A stretch of 64,000 nt of DNA from Echinometra lucunter. Its lineage: Eukaryota; Echinodermata; Echinoidea; Camarodonta; Echinometridae. Each line of letters starts with the position of its first letter. The first letter of the stretch is position 1. Positions 10,723 through 21,609 of the stretch are shown here, in pieces. Location: contig CM057154.1 of NCBI GenBank assembly GCA_029962745.1, positions 21,737,585-21,801,584 on the forward strand, in the 5' to 3' direction. Below the pieces are notes generated by a model. It was not told where the DNA came from and ran no database searches. It worked only from the letters and a program-made list of their open reading frames with translations. Made by a program: the position numbers and the translations under genes.

Positions 10723-12151
10723 ATCAAAGAGAGACAAGTTCTGATAGGAGTTCCACAGTCCACTGGACTTGAATTTTGAATTAGTAAGATCCAAATATTC
10801 CGATGAACGAGTATTATTGAAGGTTTGTCCCGGGACTGAAAACATCTTATGCACATTAATAGAAGTCATGGATATTAGACTAGGTGCAATCAAATAAAAG
10901 TAAGTGAGACTTGTGCCCGAAACATTTATATATTGAACATTATAGAATTCTGAAGAGGATGATGTAAAAAATTTCAGATTTTCATTATAAGTTAAGTCTA
11001 ATATTGACAGATTAGACAAACCTTGGAAAGTATTGGGTGTTATTTCATACAACCCATTCCCGCACAAATACATCTCACGCAAATGTATTAAACTCCAAAT
11101 AGATTTGGAAGGATTAATTTGCTCGAAGTTATTGTTTTTCAAGTCAAGTATTTGAAGTTTATTCATTTCAAAGAAATATTTTGGTTTTAACAAACGGATA
11201 ATATATGACTTTGCTATAAGTTCCGATAGAAAATGAAGGTCTGTAAAGATAGTATCAATGTTATCACTTATTTCAGCTGAATAAATATCCAAAGAGAATA
11301 GATAATGGTTCCTCAGAGGACTGAAGAAATGTGGATCTAGTATGCCTTGACCATTAGAGTTCAGTGACAGATGCTTGATCCTTGACAGGGCAACCGCAGA
11401 AATCAATTCATGCCACACGTTAGATGTTATAGAATTAATGCCACCGAACAGGAAAGACTGCATATGGAGAGTTGCAATGGTGTTTGAGTCTATGAGTATT
11501 ATATGACAAGTCAAGCTTTTTGACATCACAGTCAAGCCTGAATGTCTGATAGGTTAGTTCTTTAAATTAATTTGTTATTTTGAAGTGAAATTAGGTCAAT
11601 AGACTCGTGGTTTTCTGAATGACATGAAATGTTAATATGGGTAATTGCATTACGATCTAATATGAGAATATGTACTTGATTTAACGGCTGTAATAGAGGG
11701 AAAGACTTTAAATGGCAATGTTTTACTAAAATGGTAGATAAACTTTGGCTCAAATCTATAATGTTTGGATGAAAACTTTCAAGGAAATTACTAGATATAT
11801 CTAGATGCAGAAGATGAGTGGTTGAAAGGTTGCGGTTTCAATTATTTTTAACATTACTGAAATTAATATACAAGTGTGCTAACAGAAGACATCTCACAAA
11901 TGAGGAATTAAAAAGGTTCTTGATATAGTTACGATTTAGATCTAGTATCTGAATGTCTGGTGAGAGATAATCTGGTACTCCTCTGAGCATTAGACCTCGG
12001 CAATTGGCGGATCTGTTCTTTACATTACTGGTGTCATTTGGTAATTTGTTTCTTCCTGCTGATATACGGTGACAGATGCACCGTGAAGAGACCATGTCAA
12101 CAGCAGGAGAAGAGTCAAAGATGCCATCATGGTGTAGGTGCATGCAGTCAT
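10723..12151 (-). pseudogene. Toll-like receptor pseudogene, 3'-truncated (unit A)
   Basis: Homologous on the minus strand to the N-terminal half of the intact TLRs at 25097 and 40844. The start, signal-peptide leader and first LRRs are recognisable, but the gene is dead. A 40-bp deletion removes the codons around the first LRRNT cysteine and shifts the frame, a second break lies near 11830-11850, and 4-bp and 8-bp indels fall near 11570 and 11500. The sequence stops at the LRR ending NSYQNLSLFD, where it joins the CT-rich tract. The remaining LRRs, LRRCT, TM and TIR are missing. It is mostly closest to the unit B gene, but the last 250 bp (about 10800-10960) resemble the unit D gene more, so it is a mosaic. 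A truncated soluble product is very unlikely with these frameshifts. Confidence 0.93.
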
Positions 12152-14296
12152 TGGAAGGCTCCCTATAGTTATCAAAATGAATGATCTATGTTTGTAGCCT
12201 GGACATTATCAAAGAATAGGAAGCACAAATTAATACATTTGTTAGATTACTAAGGTGAGCAAGACCATTCAACTCAGACAAAAGTATTTTGCATGATGTT
12301 TCAATCTTGCAACACTAACTGGATTGTTTGTCGATCCATGCCACAATCACTGTCATAAAGTTATTCATGTACTAAAGTATGCCACTATGCCTATAGAAGG
12401 AACATTTATCACAACACACCAGCATAATGCGGATGCCTTTGAAGCATAATATGCACGCTCACCATGAGGCACAAAGGAGGGCTCCAGCTTAGGGAGGGGG
12501 CAAACACATTTGGGGGCCAACCTCAGCCCTTTGTGGGGGTACACCTTAAATGCTAACTACCAGCATACAGCCCTACCCCCCCCCCCCCACAAGCACATTT
12601 CTCTCCCCTTTACGCATACTTCTTTATATTTCATAAAAGTGCAAGGCTTAGAATTTTCACTGAAAACAAGATTGAAATCCTGGTGAATTATCCATTTTAA
12701 TGGCAAGAGAGGATAAAGAGAAGCAAAATCGGTTACAAAATGAGAAAATTATGAAAGTTTGAAAAATCCTATTTCACTTTCTATGGCAATCCCAAAAATT
12801 GGTAATGTTGCTTCAAAATGGCAGGTTTAGAAGGACAACTCTCAATATATTTGGTAAACAAATTTTCATATTTTCTTGATTATCTCTAAAGATGCTGTTT
12901 GTTTCTTTGTGAACTCCACAAAATACATTTTATCTCTTTTAATTTGAATACTTTAAATTATGGTGTTGTAGGTTAAGAGAATTGGAGGCAAATCATATTT
13001 GCCCCTCCTGGGCCTCCCCCCCCCCCCCCCCCCCCCCCCTTGATAGGAGAAAATCTGTTCCTATATCATCATGTCCAAGTTCACTCTTAGAAAAATTTAG
13101 AATCCTTTTGTCCCGTATTTAGAACCCTTCAGAAAAGGGGTTCTATAAAGGGTTCTTTATGTTTTCAAGCACCTCAAAAGGTTTCATGTACAAGCAATGT
13201 TTCTAAAACCCCTTTAGAACCTTTCAGGGAACCTTTGATGGTTCTTTGAAGAACTTTTCAAGGCTTCAAACGTGGGACAAGAAAAGATGCTTATCAGCAC
13301 TTTTTTTTCTAAGAGTATATGTAAATGAATGTAGAGACAATATGAGAAAATTTAGGTGCTTGATTAACATGCTCTTTAACACAACTAGAAAGCTGATTGC
13401 AATACTGCAAACTGTATTGTCATGGGGGGGGGGGGGGGGCAAAATAACCCCCACCCCCAAATGAAGCAAGCGTCTGCCACTTTTTGCATAGATGATGAAC
13501 AGAATTTCTAAATACTGAAAGACAATGCATCTAATTAATACGAGGGAGCATAGCCTACGAATAAGAAAACTTTCATTTTTTTCATGCTGAAAGTTTGCAT
13601 TTAGAGCACTAATATGCTTTTTGTAAGCTCCAAAGGACTCACCTCTCACCAATTGGAAGGCGCGATTCCTGCGCAATCTAATTTTCATACCCTTTACAAA
13701 AGTGAGTAGAGCTCACCCAAGCATGAATTATTTTCTGCCTTTTTGGTCTCATGTGAAAGTCGGGTCCATGAGCTATCCATACATGTAAACCTTTCCCGCC
13801 AGAATCATATATTTTTTATTTGGCAGCCATATCAAAAGTGTAAAGTTTTTGGGGGGACACACGGTAGTACTATCTTATGATCCGAAATATCTTTCTTTTT
13901 TTGTGCAGAGGGCCCATTGATTTTTACCCCCCCCCCCTTTCTGGTACCTATGCTCACCACAGACAAGAAGGGGGGCTGAACTCTGCAAATCAAGGATAAA
14001 AAAATGATATTCTTACAATACGATCAAAGTCCCATCCCTGAATAGTGAGCCTAAAACATATGTACAGTATACCAGTACGCTAACTGCCACTAATCCTGTT
14101 GGAAAAGAAGTCTTAATCTGACAAAATAAAACTAAAAATTCTCCTGCTAAACACCACGTACAAAATGAAATCAAGAAGAAATAAGGAAGCATGCTCACTT
14201 GCTCTCCACTGCACCAAAATGAAAAAAAAAAAGTAAGCACCTTAACTCATATAAAATTATACATGTTTAAACTGCATGAAAGATGTTGATATTTAC
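12152..14296. other. 5' flank of the TLR pseudogene
   Basis: Non-coding backbone shared with 27773-29411 and 30793-32758. It includes a poly-C run near 12577, another at 13018-13040, and a G run at 13424-13439. Differences among units here are mostly homopolymer length changes. It would hold the promoter-proximal part or first intron of the ancestral gene; no specific binding site can be supported. Confidence 0.6.
13083..13316. mobile_element. MITE with ACTCTTAGAAAAA ends
   Basis: The terminal inverted repeats are ACTCTTAGAAAAA and TTTTTCTAAGAGT. The interior carries repeated AGAACCCTT/AGGTTC-type short inverted motifs (GTTCTATAAAGGGTTCTTTA). A close copy lies at 31724-31965, a partly deleted one at 28697-28737, and a diverged one at 43697-43880. 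The insertion therefore predates the separation of the units. Confidence 0.7.
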
Positions 14297-14361
14297 CATT
14301 AATCCCTTGATGGAAAGAGAAGTGTGTTTTTCTTCAGCGACACAATATGGACCAACCTCAC
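14297..14361 (-). other. Candidate non-coding first exon of the TLR, unit A copy
   Basis: A 65-bp segment on the minus strand starts after TTTGCATGTGCTGTTCTGTAG, a pyrimidine-rich stretch ending in AG, and ends in GGATTAATG followed by GTAAATATC, a good donor. The same segment with the same borders lies 5' of all four TLR starts. Here it is about 2.1 kb upstream of the pseudogene start. The matching acceptor in front of the coding exon would be TTGATAACTATAG. This is inference from conservation and splice-like borders; the plus-strand ORF through it (14283-14465) is broken differently in each copy. Confidence 0.45.
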
Positions 14362-15974
14362 CTACAGAACAGCACATGCAAAATGAAAGTCAAAATGGAA
14401 ACATAGATGCCATCAGTAAGCAATTTTCAAATAGACAATTATCTTCAACTTCTGCACCGAAATGAAATGAACTTAACATTCCAAGGGACCCATACTTCCT
14501 GGAATATAGAGAAATTCAACAGCTTAGATACCAAGTTTTGCTTTCGATTGATCAATCTTTTATGCAAGTACAACAAAACAACAATTGTGAAGTTAAAAAG
14601 GTCTTTTCTCCTTGTCATAGTGGCTTTCCTTGTCTCTTTAGTTTTCTTTTTTTTTTCTTAACATTCCAGAAAACATGATTCCATCCCCTCCACAAACAAA
14701 ACACACAACCACACCTATGAAATCAAATACCAATAAAAGAACCTTCTCATTTTTCACTTTCCTGAGAAGGAAATAACGAAAAGGGTGTCAAAAAGGAAAT
14801 CAAACTTGGATGAAAGATCAAGTAACAATTTACTTTATATGTATACATATAATAATGATGATGAGTTTGGATGCTTTGTTTCAGGTGTGGATTATACGAA
14901 TTTCCAGGGTTTTCTTCATACAGAACCTTTCCTCATTTCTTCATATTTCATCAGAGGAATTTATATTTGTTATATTTCACCAATCTACAGTGATGTGTCC
15001 GAGTCAAGTCAGTCCGAGTCCGAGTCCGGCCTTCCGAGTCCGAGTCCGAGTCCGAGACCGAGTTCGAGTCCGGCCTTCCGAGTCCGAGTCCGGCACATGT
15101 GCAAATGTATTACATCCCAGTTAGAAAAAACAGTTAAAACCATTTGGATTTCAACTGGTGTAAACTGGAATCAACTGGTACCAGTTGAATCCATTTGACC
15201 GAACTGGTAGGCTATATGTGCCAGTTTATTCAGCTGGTTTCAACTGGAAATTACTTGTTCACATTAGACATCAGTTTATTCCAGTTGAAACCAATGGAAT
15301 AAACTGGCACACTCTGAACTTTGCCAGTCAAATCAAGTTGAAACTAGTGGAATAAACTGGACAGATTTTATACCAGTTCAAAACCACTGGACACAACTGG
15401 CAGATTTACCATTTGATTCCACCTGAAAGGAATGAAATAAACTGGCATATTAAAATATAAAAGTTGATTCCAGTTGAAACCAGTTGGAAAGTTCTCAGTT
15501 TGTTTTAACTGATTTCACTGGATTTTATTAGTTTTAAGAGGAAATAAACAAAGTTGGATGAATTAAGAACATTCTTTCTTTTCCATTTGTAAAAACGTAG
15601 GATATATCCCACTGTTGAAACCAGACCTTGAGCTAATATCCAGTTTAAATCATTTCCAGTTGAAACCACTATCTTTAACTGATGACTACCTATTGTTGAA
15701 TCCCGTAGAAAACTACCAGTTGAATATCAGTTGAAACCAATTAATTTGCAAAAGTGACTATTGGATTTGTGCAGATTCATATTGCAATGTAATATATTTG
15801 AATTTTCAGCATATTTCTTAATCACTAATTATTTAGTCTTGTGTAATACATTTCCAAAATACAAAGAATATAAAATCAACAATCATTATGACATTACATC
15901 AATTTGTATCAATAGCAGGTAATTAAACATGAACGAGGAAATACGAACCAGAACCTAAAGTGCATTCATCTATA

Positions 15975-16755
15975 GACCAATTTCACAACGCAAGAGGGCA
16001 GCAGACTGTTCGACACAGTTCAACATACTGCGGTGGGCGTTCCAACTTTTATAGTACACAAGTCAATAGCGCGTAATGTACATTCGTTCGATTTTTTGTC
16101 TATTTTGACCAATATATGCAGATTTCTTTTAATATTTACAATGATAAATTGTCAGGGAAGTTCAGGTCGCAGCTGTGCGGTGCTCGAATGCCGCAAGAAT
16201 TGGAGAAAGTTTAAAAATTGGAAGCTAACTGAGTGCGAAATTCACTCGCTTTTGACTCATGAAGCCTGTTTGTGTGAGAAGCCGTACTCCCTACACAGGT
16301 TTCCGTAAGCAATGCGAAGGAATCCGTCGCCAGTGGGTAAAAATATCAACAGAAAGGACTTTGAAGTCAAGAAACATTCTCATTATGTACTATGCACTTT
16401 TAATGAGTGAAAACATGACTTTGTAAACAGGGTAAGATTGAGGGATCCCGTTTACTACGGCTTCTATGCTGCAATCGAACTTATACTGACAAAACTAAGT
16501 TGAAAAACTATCGACAGTACGAAAATACGTCATACCTTCATCTGTCAGATATGACCATTGTCTTACCTCATCTACCCATGTATCCATGCTTTATTTCATT
16601 GATCTAGAATAAAGTAAATGGAACAATATTAGGGCATATCTCATATCTTACATTCATTTTGTACACAGAGCCAATCGCGGTCAGCGCGCTTGCCCACCGC
16701 AGCAATGGCGTCGCCGATAGAGGGCCAAATACATAAACCGGACGTGAAATTGGTC
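15975..16755. mobile_element. Small inverted-repeat element carrying a THAP fragment, present only in unit A
   Basis: The ends GACCAATTTCAC and GTGAAATTGGTC are flanked by TATA on both sides, and unit C has the uninterrupted site with a single TATA (34462-34465). Further inside, TGCGGTGGGCG and CGCTTGCCCACCGCA form a second inverted pair. Insertion therefore happened after units A and C separated, or was precisely lost in C. The cargo includes a degenerate THAP-like coding segment. Confidence 0.88.
16141..16308 (+). pseudogene. THAP-type zinc-finger fragment (degenerate)
   Basis: The frame from the ATG at 16141 has the layout of a THAP DNA-binding domain N-terminus: CAVLEC (C-x4-C), a Lys/Trp-rich spacer, then LHRFP, the conserved FP end of the first THAP strand. 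It meets TAA straight after FP. Past the stop, two other frames carry RRQWVK and then NINRKDF, which fit the continuing THAP pattern (R..W....NR.dF), and a C near 16391 lacks the usual following His. The simplest reading is two frameshifts in a decayed domain. The alternative is that CC|GTAAGC at 16304 is a splice donor and this is a first exon. THAP domains occur in P-element transposases and host regulators; which one this came from cannot be told. Confidence 0.55.
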
Positions 16756-17974
16756 TATATACAAGTATATGAGGAATAGACTTATCACTATTATGTACAT
16801 GCAAGTCTTCTTGCCTTTTACATTAATTTGACAGACTGAGGCAAACCAGTATTTCCATATCGTTGTCATTGTACATTGCACTAACAAACATGATTAGAAC
16901 AATTAGTATAATATTAGTACTAGTTACCAATTAAGTTTCATAACTGGAAGCTAATTGGTTGTAAGTGGTCATAACTGGTTCCAATTGGTATTCAGGTAAA
17001 GAATCCAGTAAGGACCAGTTCAAAAAACTGGATATAGTTCCAGTTGATACCAGTTAAGTGAACTGGTTTCAATATGGGAATTGGTATACTGGTCCTAACC
17101 GATACCAGTTGGTTCCAGAAAAATAAACTGGTTTCAATATGGACAGTTGTATACCGGTCCTTACTGGTACCAGTTGAACCAATACTTCCAACTGGTAGGG
17201 CCTACCAGTTGAAAACTGGTACTCCAACTGGGACCACCAGTTGAAATATCTCAAGTGAAAACCAGTTAATTCCAGTATACCAATTCCCATATTGAATTGG
17301 TATACTGGAATCAACTGGTTCACTTAACTGGTACCAGTTCCAGTTGCCTTGATCTGGGCCTTATAAACCTTTTTTTTTTTAACCTGGGATAGGAATCAAT
17401 TAAAAATAAGTTTCTTATTCGAAATATCTTTACGTACTAAAGAATCAATTCAAATGAATCAACAATCATTGAATAAAAGAATATTAACGCACAAAATAAA
17501 TGCAAGACGAAAGTATGTAGGCCTAGTTGACTTTAGTTTGTGTCCAAATATGATTATCTTTGATTGCGAAGACATGCTAAAACAGTTCAATGAAGTCCAG
17601 AAAAAAATCTTGACAAATCAGAAAAATAAAAACCGGAAAACGCAATACCCTGAAGAAAATGGTTCAATAGTTGAGATACAGCTCTATGACGGTAGTCCAG
17701 ATTCTGCACGATTTTTTTTCCATCAATCTTAAACATGCACACATCATGTGGCGCTATGCCTCAGACCGCGATACTCGTACCTCACTGATTCACTTAATGC
17801 GAAAACGGGTGTGTGTAACACCGTTTTGATATTAGCGCCAAAATTCCCCAGACTCGTGCAGGACTCGTCGCCGAGTCCGAGTCCGAGTTCGAGTCATGAA
17901 CCTTTGAGTCCGAGTCCGAGTCCGGCCCAAGCGGACTCGAGTCCGGACTCGAGTCACACACCACTGCCAATCAA

Positions 17975-18668
17975 GAAGGTTTACATGTTTAAAATGTAAC
18001 TAGAAATATCACTTTAGGTGATTAATACCTCTGCCCCAGTGAGTGTGCTGTATTTCATTTATGAGCATTGCTCGAAAATGAGGATGTATGAGTAATGACA
18101 ATCTTATGAGATTGATTGTTCAGTAAAACTGATTTTCAATATCTGGGTAATTGTTCAAGGAAAACCTTCTACTCTCTGATTTCAGATTTTGGCATTATTC
18201 ATCTATTACCATGAAAAACTAGATGCAAAATAACCTGTCGATTATGTAAGGAAAGTGCATACAAACACTATAACCGGGATGGGGAGAAGTATCATTATAT
18301 CGTTCACTGATATACTACCACTCCTCAATATGGCGATTTGTTTCCTTTGGTCTTCTGCTTTCTCCCTTGTTTCAGATATGACTGTATCTGGATATATATA
18401 CTGCTCTCAGGACAGAAATGGGACAAGTTTTCCCTTTTAAAATATTATGGTGGAAATTAGTTGTAAACGAAAAAACAAAATTCAGAAAGGTTTATTACTA
18501 ACAAGGCATACAATATTTAGTTATGTTACGATACTGATGGCAAGGGAGGGGACTTTGTTTTTGTACATGCTTGGGTAGTTACCTTTCCTGTGGAAAATAT
18601 ATATTACAAAATTAAATGCAATCACCGAGTTTCTTGTGTATTACTTGAATTTCGTGAATCCTCGACGG
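17975..18668. other. TLR upstream backbone, no gene seen
   Basis: Sequence collinear with 35676-36362, and for its first part with 56046-56160. Small ORFs in it are not conserved as frames. Confidence 0.5.
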
Positions 18669-18893
18669 GCGTCAACCTGGGCGACATGTCCCCAAAATCT
18701 TTTAAGGTTGAGGGACACAATACGGTATGTTTCTCCCCCCCCCCCCCACCAAATTTAAAGCTTTGGATCTTTTCCTTTTTACTTGTCAGAAATTTTTATT
18801 GCATGTCCCCCCCCCCCCCCCACAAAAATAACCTGATAACTCATTTTTTAGTGTTCCCCTAAAATACAAAACGAATTTACGCCCCTATCCATA
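18669..18893. mobile_element. Poly-C element with GGGCGT ends, unit A copy
   Basis: It runs from GGGCGTCAACC to AATTTACGCCC and holds two poly-C runs (18736-18750 and 18807-18821) around a short unique stretch. The ends resemble the GGCGT hAT-like family, but no clean 8-bp duplication was found. The unit C copy is at 36373-36582 with shorter C runs. Confidence 0.5.
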
Positions 18894-18976
18894 ATTGTGC
18901 ACTAAGGCCGTGTCACTTTCATTTACTTTTGCCTATTGCCCCTTTTACTTGCTGAATTTCGTTCCACACTTTCAAT

Positions 18977-19038
18977 ATATATATATATATATATATTATA
19001 TGCGTGTTTGTTTGTGTGGGTGTGCTTGTGTGTGAGAG

Positions 19039-19074
<36 letters not shown>

Positions 19075-19220
19075 AAGAGAGTATAAGAAATGGAGATAAT
19101 AAGTGAAACATGGGGGTGCAACAACAAGTGTAAATCAGTTGTGATTTCTTGTCCTATTACTATGACTGGCATTACTCTATCACTTAAAATGATTAAACAT
19201 TAAGTGAGAGAAGGAGAGAG

Positions 19221-19262
<42 letters not shown>
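18977..19262. repeat. (TA)n, (GT)n and two (GA)n microsatellites in a local duplication
   Basis: (TA)n at 18977-18998 and (GA)n at 19034-19073 and 19205-19262. The segment AAGAAATGNAGATAATAAGTGAAAC..GTTGTGATTTCTTGTCCTA recurs after each GA tract (19085 and 19283), so a unit of about 200 bp is duplicated. The same layout is in unit C at 36670-37030 with shorter tracts. Confidence 0.85.
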
Positions 19263-19263
<1 letters not shown>

Positions 19264-19682
19264 GAGAGAGCAAGAGAGCACAAGAAATGAAGATAATAAG
19301 TGAAACTTGGGGGCGGAATTACAAGTGTAGTTGTGATTTCTTGTCCTATTACTGTGACGGGTATTACTCTATCACTTACATTAGACATGGTCAAACATTA
19401 GGTGAGAAAAAAGAGAGAGGAAAACGACACGCGAGAAAGAAAGAGAGGGAGAGCAAAAGGGAGAGGATATTCAAAATGATGACCACTGTTTAGATGCCGC
19501 AATGAAACATTCTCAAAGAATAACGTGGTTCCCTATAAATATTTGTGAGTGACGATCAAGACTTTATGATCAGGTATAAGCAGAAAAACAAAATCAAATA
19601 TTCAATTTGAGATATCTGAAAACGAAAATCATACGCATTCCCATACAGAAAACTCGAGGAAATGGCTCTGCAATATTCGGAC

Positions 19683-21454
19683 CCCGTCGTTTCACTTCCA
19701 GGTACCCGTTTTATTACCACAATTATTATGAGATGGCGCTAAACCACAATCACACAGCTACTTGATAGAGATCTCAATATCGACAATATATCAAGCTGGT
19801 TGACTATAAGTGCATGCAATTCAACTGATTTCTGCACAAAGCTTATTGTAAGCCTTAAAGTGACATTCTTAATACCACTGGGGGAAAAAATCCTAAAGTC
19901 AAATTCAGTTTTCAAATGGGTACAAAAAAAAATGAAGTTCTATGCATAAACTTCGAAGGTATGAAAAGTTCTGCGAATTTCGATCGAGTTTGCTAGTAGT
20001 ATTTATTTGCAATTTTCCGTTCAATTAAAAAAAGTACATGCCTGCACTTGACATGGTCCACCCATCTCACATTTCTCTTCTGTTTTAGTCGCTCTTAATC
20101 TCTCTTTCTCTCTCTCTCTCTCTGTCTATTTCTTTCTCTCCTGCTATTTTCCGTTATATCTTTTCCCCTACTTCATTCTATTTATGAGATAGTTTGTGGT
20201 TTAGCGCCATCTCACAATAATTGTGGTAATAAAACGGGTACCTGGAGAGTGCGACTCAGGGGAGACATTCCACAACCTCAACCTTGCCACCAGGCCACCA
20301 ATTTATGCACGTATGTCACCACCAACCTCGCCACCATGTACTTGTAACGAGCCGATCCAGTCTCTCTCATTCATTTATACACGGCGCTGTAATGTATACA
20401 GAGTGCACTAGGCACTAGACACTAAACTAGCTGAGTTAGCTACTCCGATATTTCTTGAATTAATTCCAATATTTGATCCAAATGAGAATCATGATGAAAT
20501 CAATCATCAGAATTCCGTAGAATATAGAATTATTCCAAGGATGAATAGTCTTGAAGAACGTTAGTTTGTACAGATATTGAGATACGTGATGAATACGAAG
20601 TGAAGTTGGGCAGTTTAAATAATGCAAGTACCGGTACACTGCAGTGACATTGTCATAGTCATACGCGCACTCGCGTGTGACGTAGCATTATTCTCAGATC
20701 TACTAGCATGCGAAGCAAGAATTGCAAGTTTGAATCGCTTATTATATAAGATTGTTTTGATGTATAAAATTGATAATTATATGTGTCATTATAATATTCA
20801 TTTATGCAAATATCATGGGTTTTTTTCCACTCAACATTCAAGATAATAATGATAATGCTGGTCCGTTTGTGGAACGGTCTACCTGAGAATGTGGTCATCT
20901 CATCATCGATCGACATCTTCAAGACACGAGTCAGAGATGTCGTCTTAAACTAACTTAAAATATGAGAACAATTTGTATATAGTGCATATGCGTTCGTTTT
21001 TGGACTTATTTTCATCAAGCTTTGCTACGAGCAACACTTAGTTGATAGACAACCAACTGTTGTGCGACGATACTCCTTGGAGGTTTAGGCACACTACTGG
21101 AAGAAGAAGAAGATGGATAACAGATGTGTTTGTGTTGGAATGCATCTTAAAATCTTCATGCGATTCAACATGGAATCAATTAATAAGACTAACAGTTAGG
21201 CCTAATCATTTATTTGATTTTCCGCTCACAAAATAATGCACCCCTTTATCAATCAAGAAACTCAAAACCCACCCATTAACAAAATGCATTTCAGGTAGGG
21301 CCTATTTGATGCATGAAATATCTCTATTTTCAGTTTTGCATCCCCTCGACACTTCCGAGTCGATCCTACGGGCGAATCGGAAGACTTCGGCAAGTTTCGG
21401 GGGTTGTGGAATGTCTCCCCTGTGCAAAATTCGTACCTGGAAGTGAAACGACGG
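19683..21454. mobile_element. Foldback MITE at the A/B unit boundary, split by a hAT insertion
   Basis: The left arm (19683-19750) reads CCCGTCGTTTCACTTCCAGG and continues through GAGATGGCGCTAAACCACA; the right arm (20181-20245 plus 21433-21454) is its inverted copy. The intact version without the hAT insertion is at 37585-38134. The A and B units meet inside this element, and unit A itself begins in a right-arm copy at 8349. Confidence 0.83.
20246..21432. mobile_element. hAT-like element, 8-bp TSD GTACCTGG
   Basis: It is flanked by GTACCTGG at 20238-20245 and 21433-21440; the empty site with a single copy is at 38112-38119. Subterminal inverted repeats share CAGGGGAGACATTCCACAAC. It interrupts the right arm of the foldback MITE. 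Small ORFs at 20622-20846 and 21042-21236 show no domain that can be named. Confidence 0.9.
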
Positions 21455-21609
21455 GTGATTTTTATCCATTTCCGCTTTTTAACTTGAATTATTGAACTGT
21501 TTCACTCTTTGTTAATGTTTACTCTTCTTACAACAGTTAGTTTTACTGCTGATTTATATTTGATTAAATTTGTTTGTTAGCATGATTGAATCTGATTATG
21601 TCTATTTTT

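Larger units (their letters stand above)
14988..17966. mobile_element. hAT-like element with (GAGTCC)n ends and AACTGG-rich core, unit A copy
   Basis: The terminal inverted repeats are CAGTGATGTGTCCGAGTC and GACTCGAGTCACACACCACTG. Flanks are CCAATCTA on the left and CCAATCAA on the right; in unit C both are CCAATCAA, and unit D has one CCAATCCA at an empty site (56038). Just inside each end is a hexamer array (GAGTCC)n at 14999-15098 and 17868-17955. The core (15110-15740 and 16920-17345) is crowded with CCAGTT/AACTGG pairs, many as CCAGTTGAAACC. A small ORF at 17454-17732 has no recognised domain and differs from its unit C copy mainly by amino-acid-changing substitutions. No transposase is evident. 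A 781-bp element is nested at 15975. Confidence 0.92.
8349..20186. repeat. TLR segmental duplication, unit A
   Basis: This is the first of four same-orientation units sharing a backbone: a MITE arm, the 3' TLR flank, the TLR gene (minus strand), then upstream sequence. The unit begins inside the 550-bp foldback element found whole at 37585-38134. It contains a hAT insertion (8428-10073), a truncated TLR pseudogene, and an upstream region collinear with unit C over about 8 kb. Colinear landmarks include 14297 with 32759, 14988 with 33451, and 19683 with 37585. Confidence 0.85.

Noticed and set aside
10477..10779. ORFs of Leu/Ser/Phe repeats (also at 22892-23203 and 38547-38875)
   Set aside because: CT microsatellite translations in the TLR 3' flank; the frames are not conserved between units.
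14283..14465. Plus-strand 60-residue ORF with relatives at 32745 and 49440
   Set aside because: Its end frames differ between copies and the start is not shared in unit D. The minus-strand reading as an exon with conserved splice borders fits the conservation better.
17454..17732. 92-residue ORF in the hAT-like element, partly repeated at 35239-35433
   Set aside because: No transposase or other motif seen; differences between the copies mostly change the amino acid and the unit C copy has an upstream stop, so there is no sign of selection for a protein.
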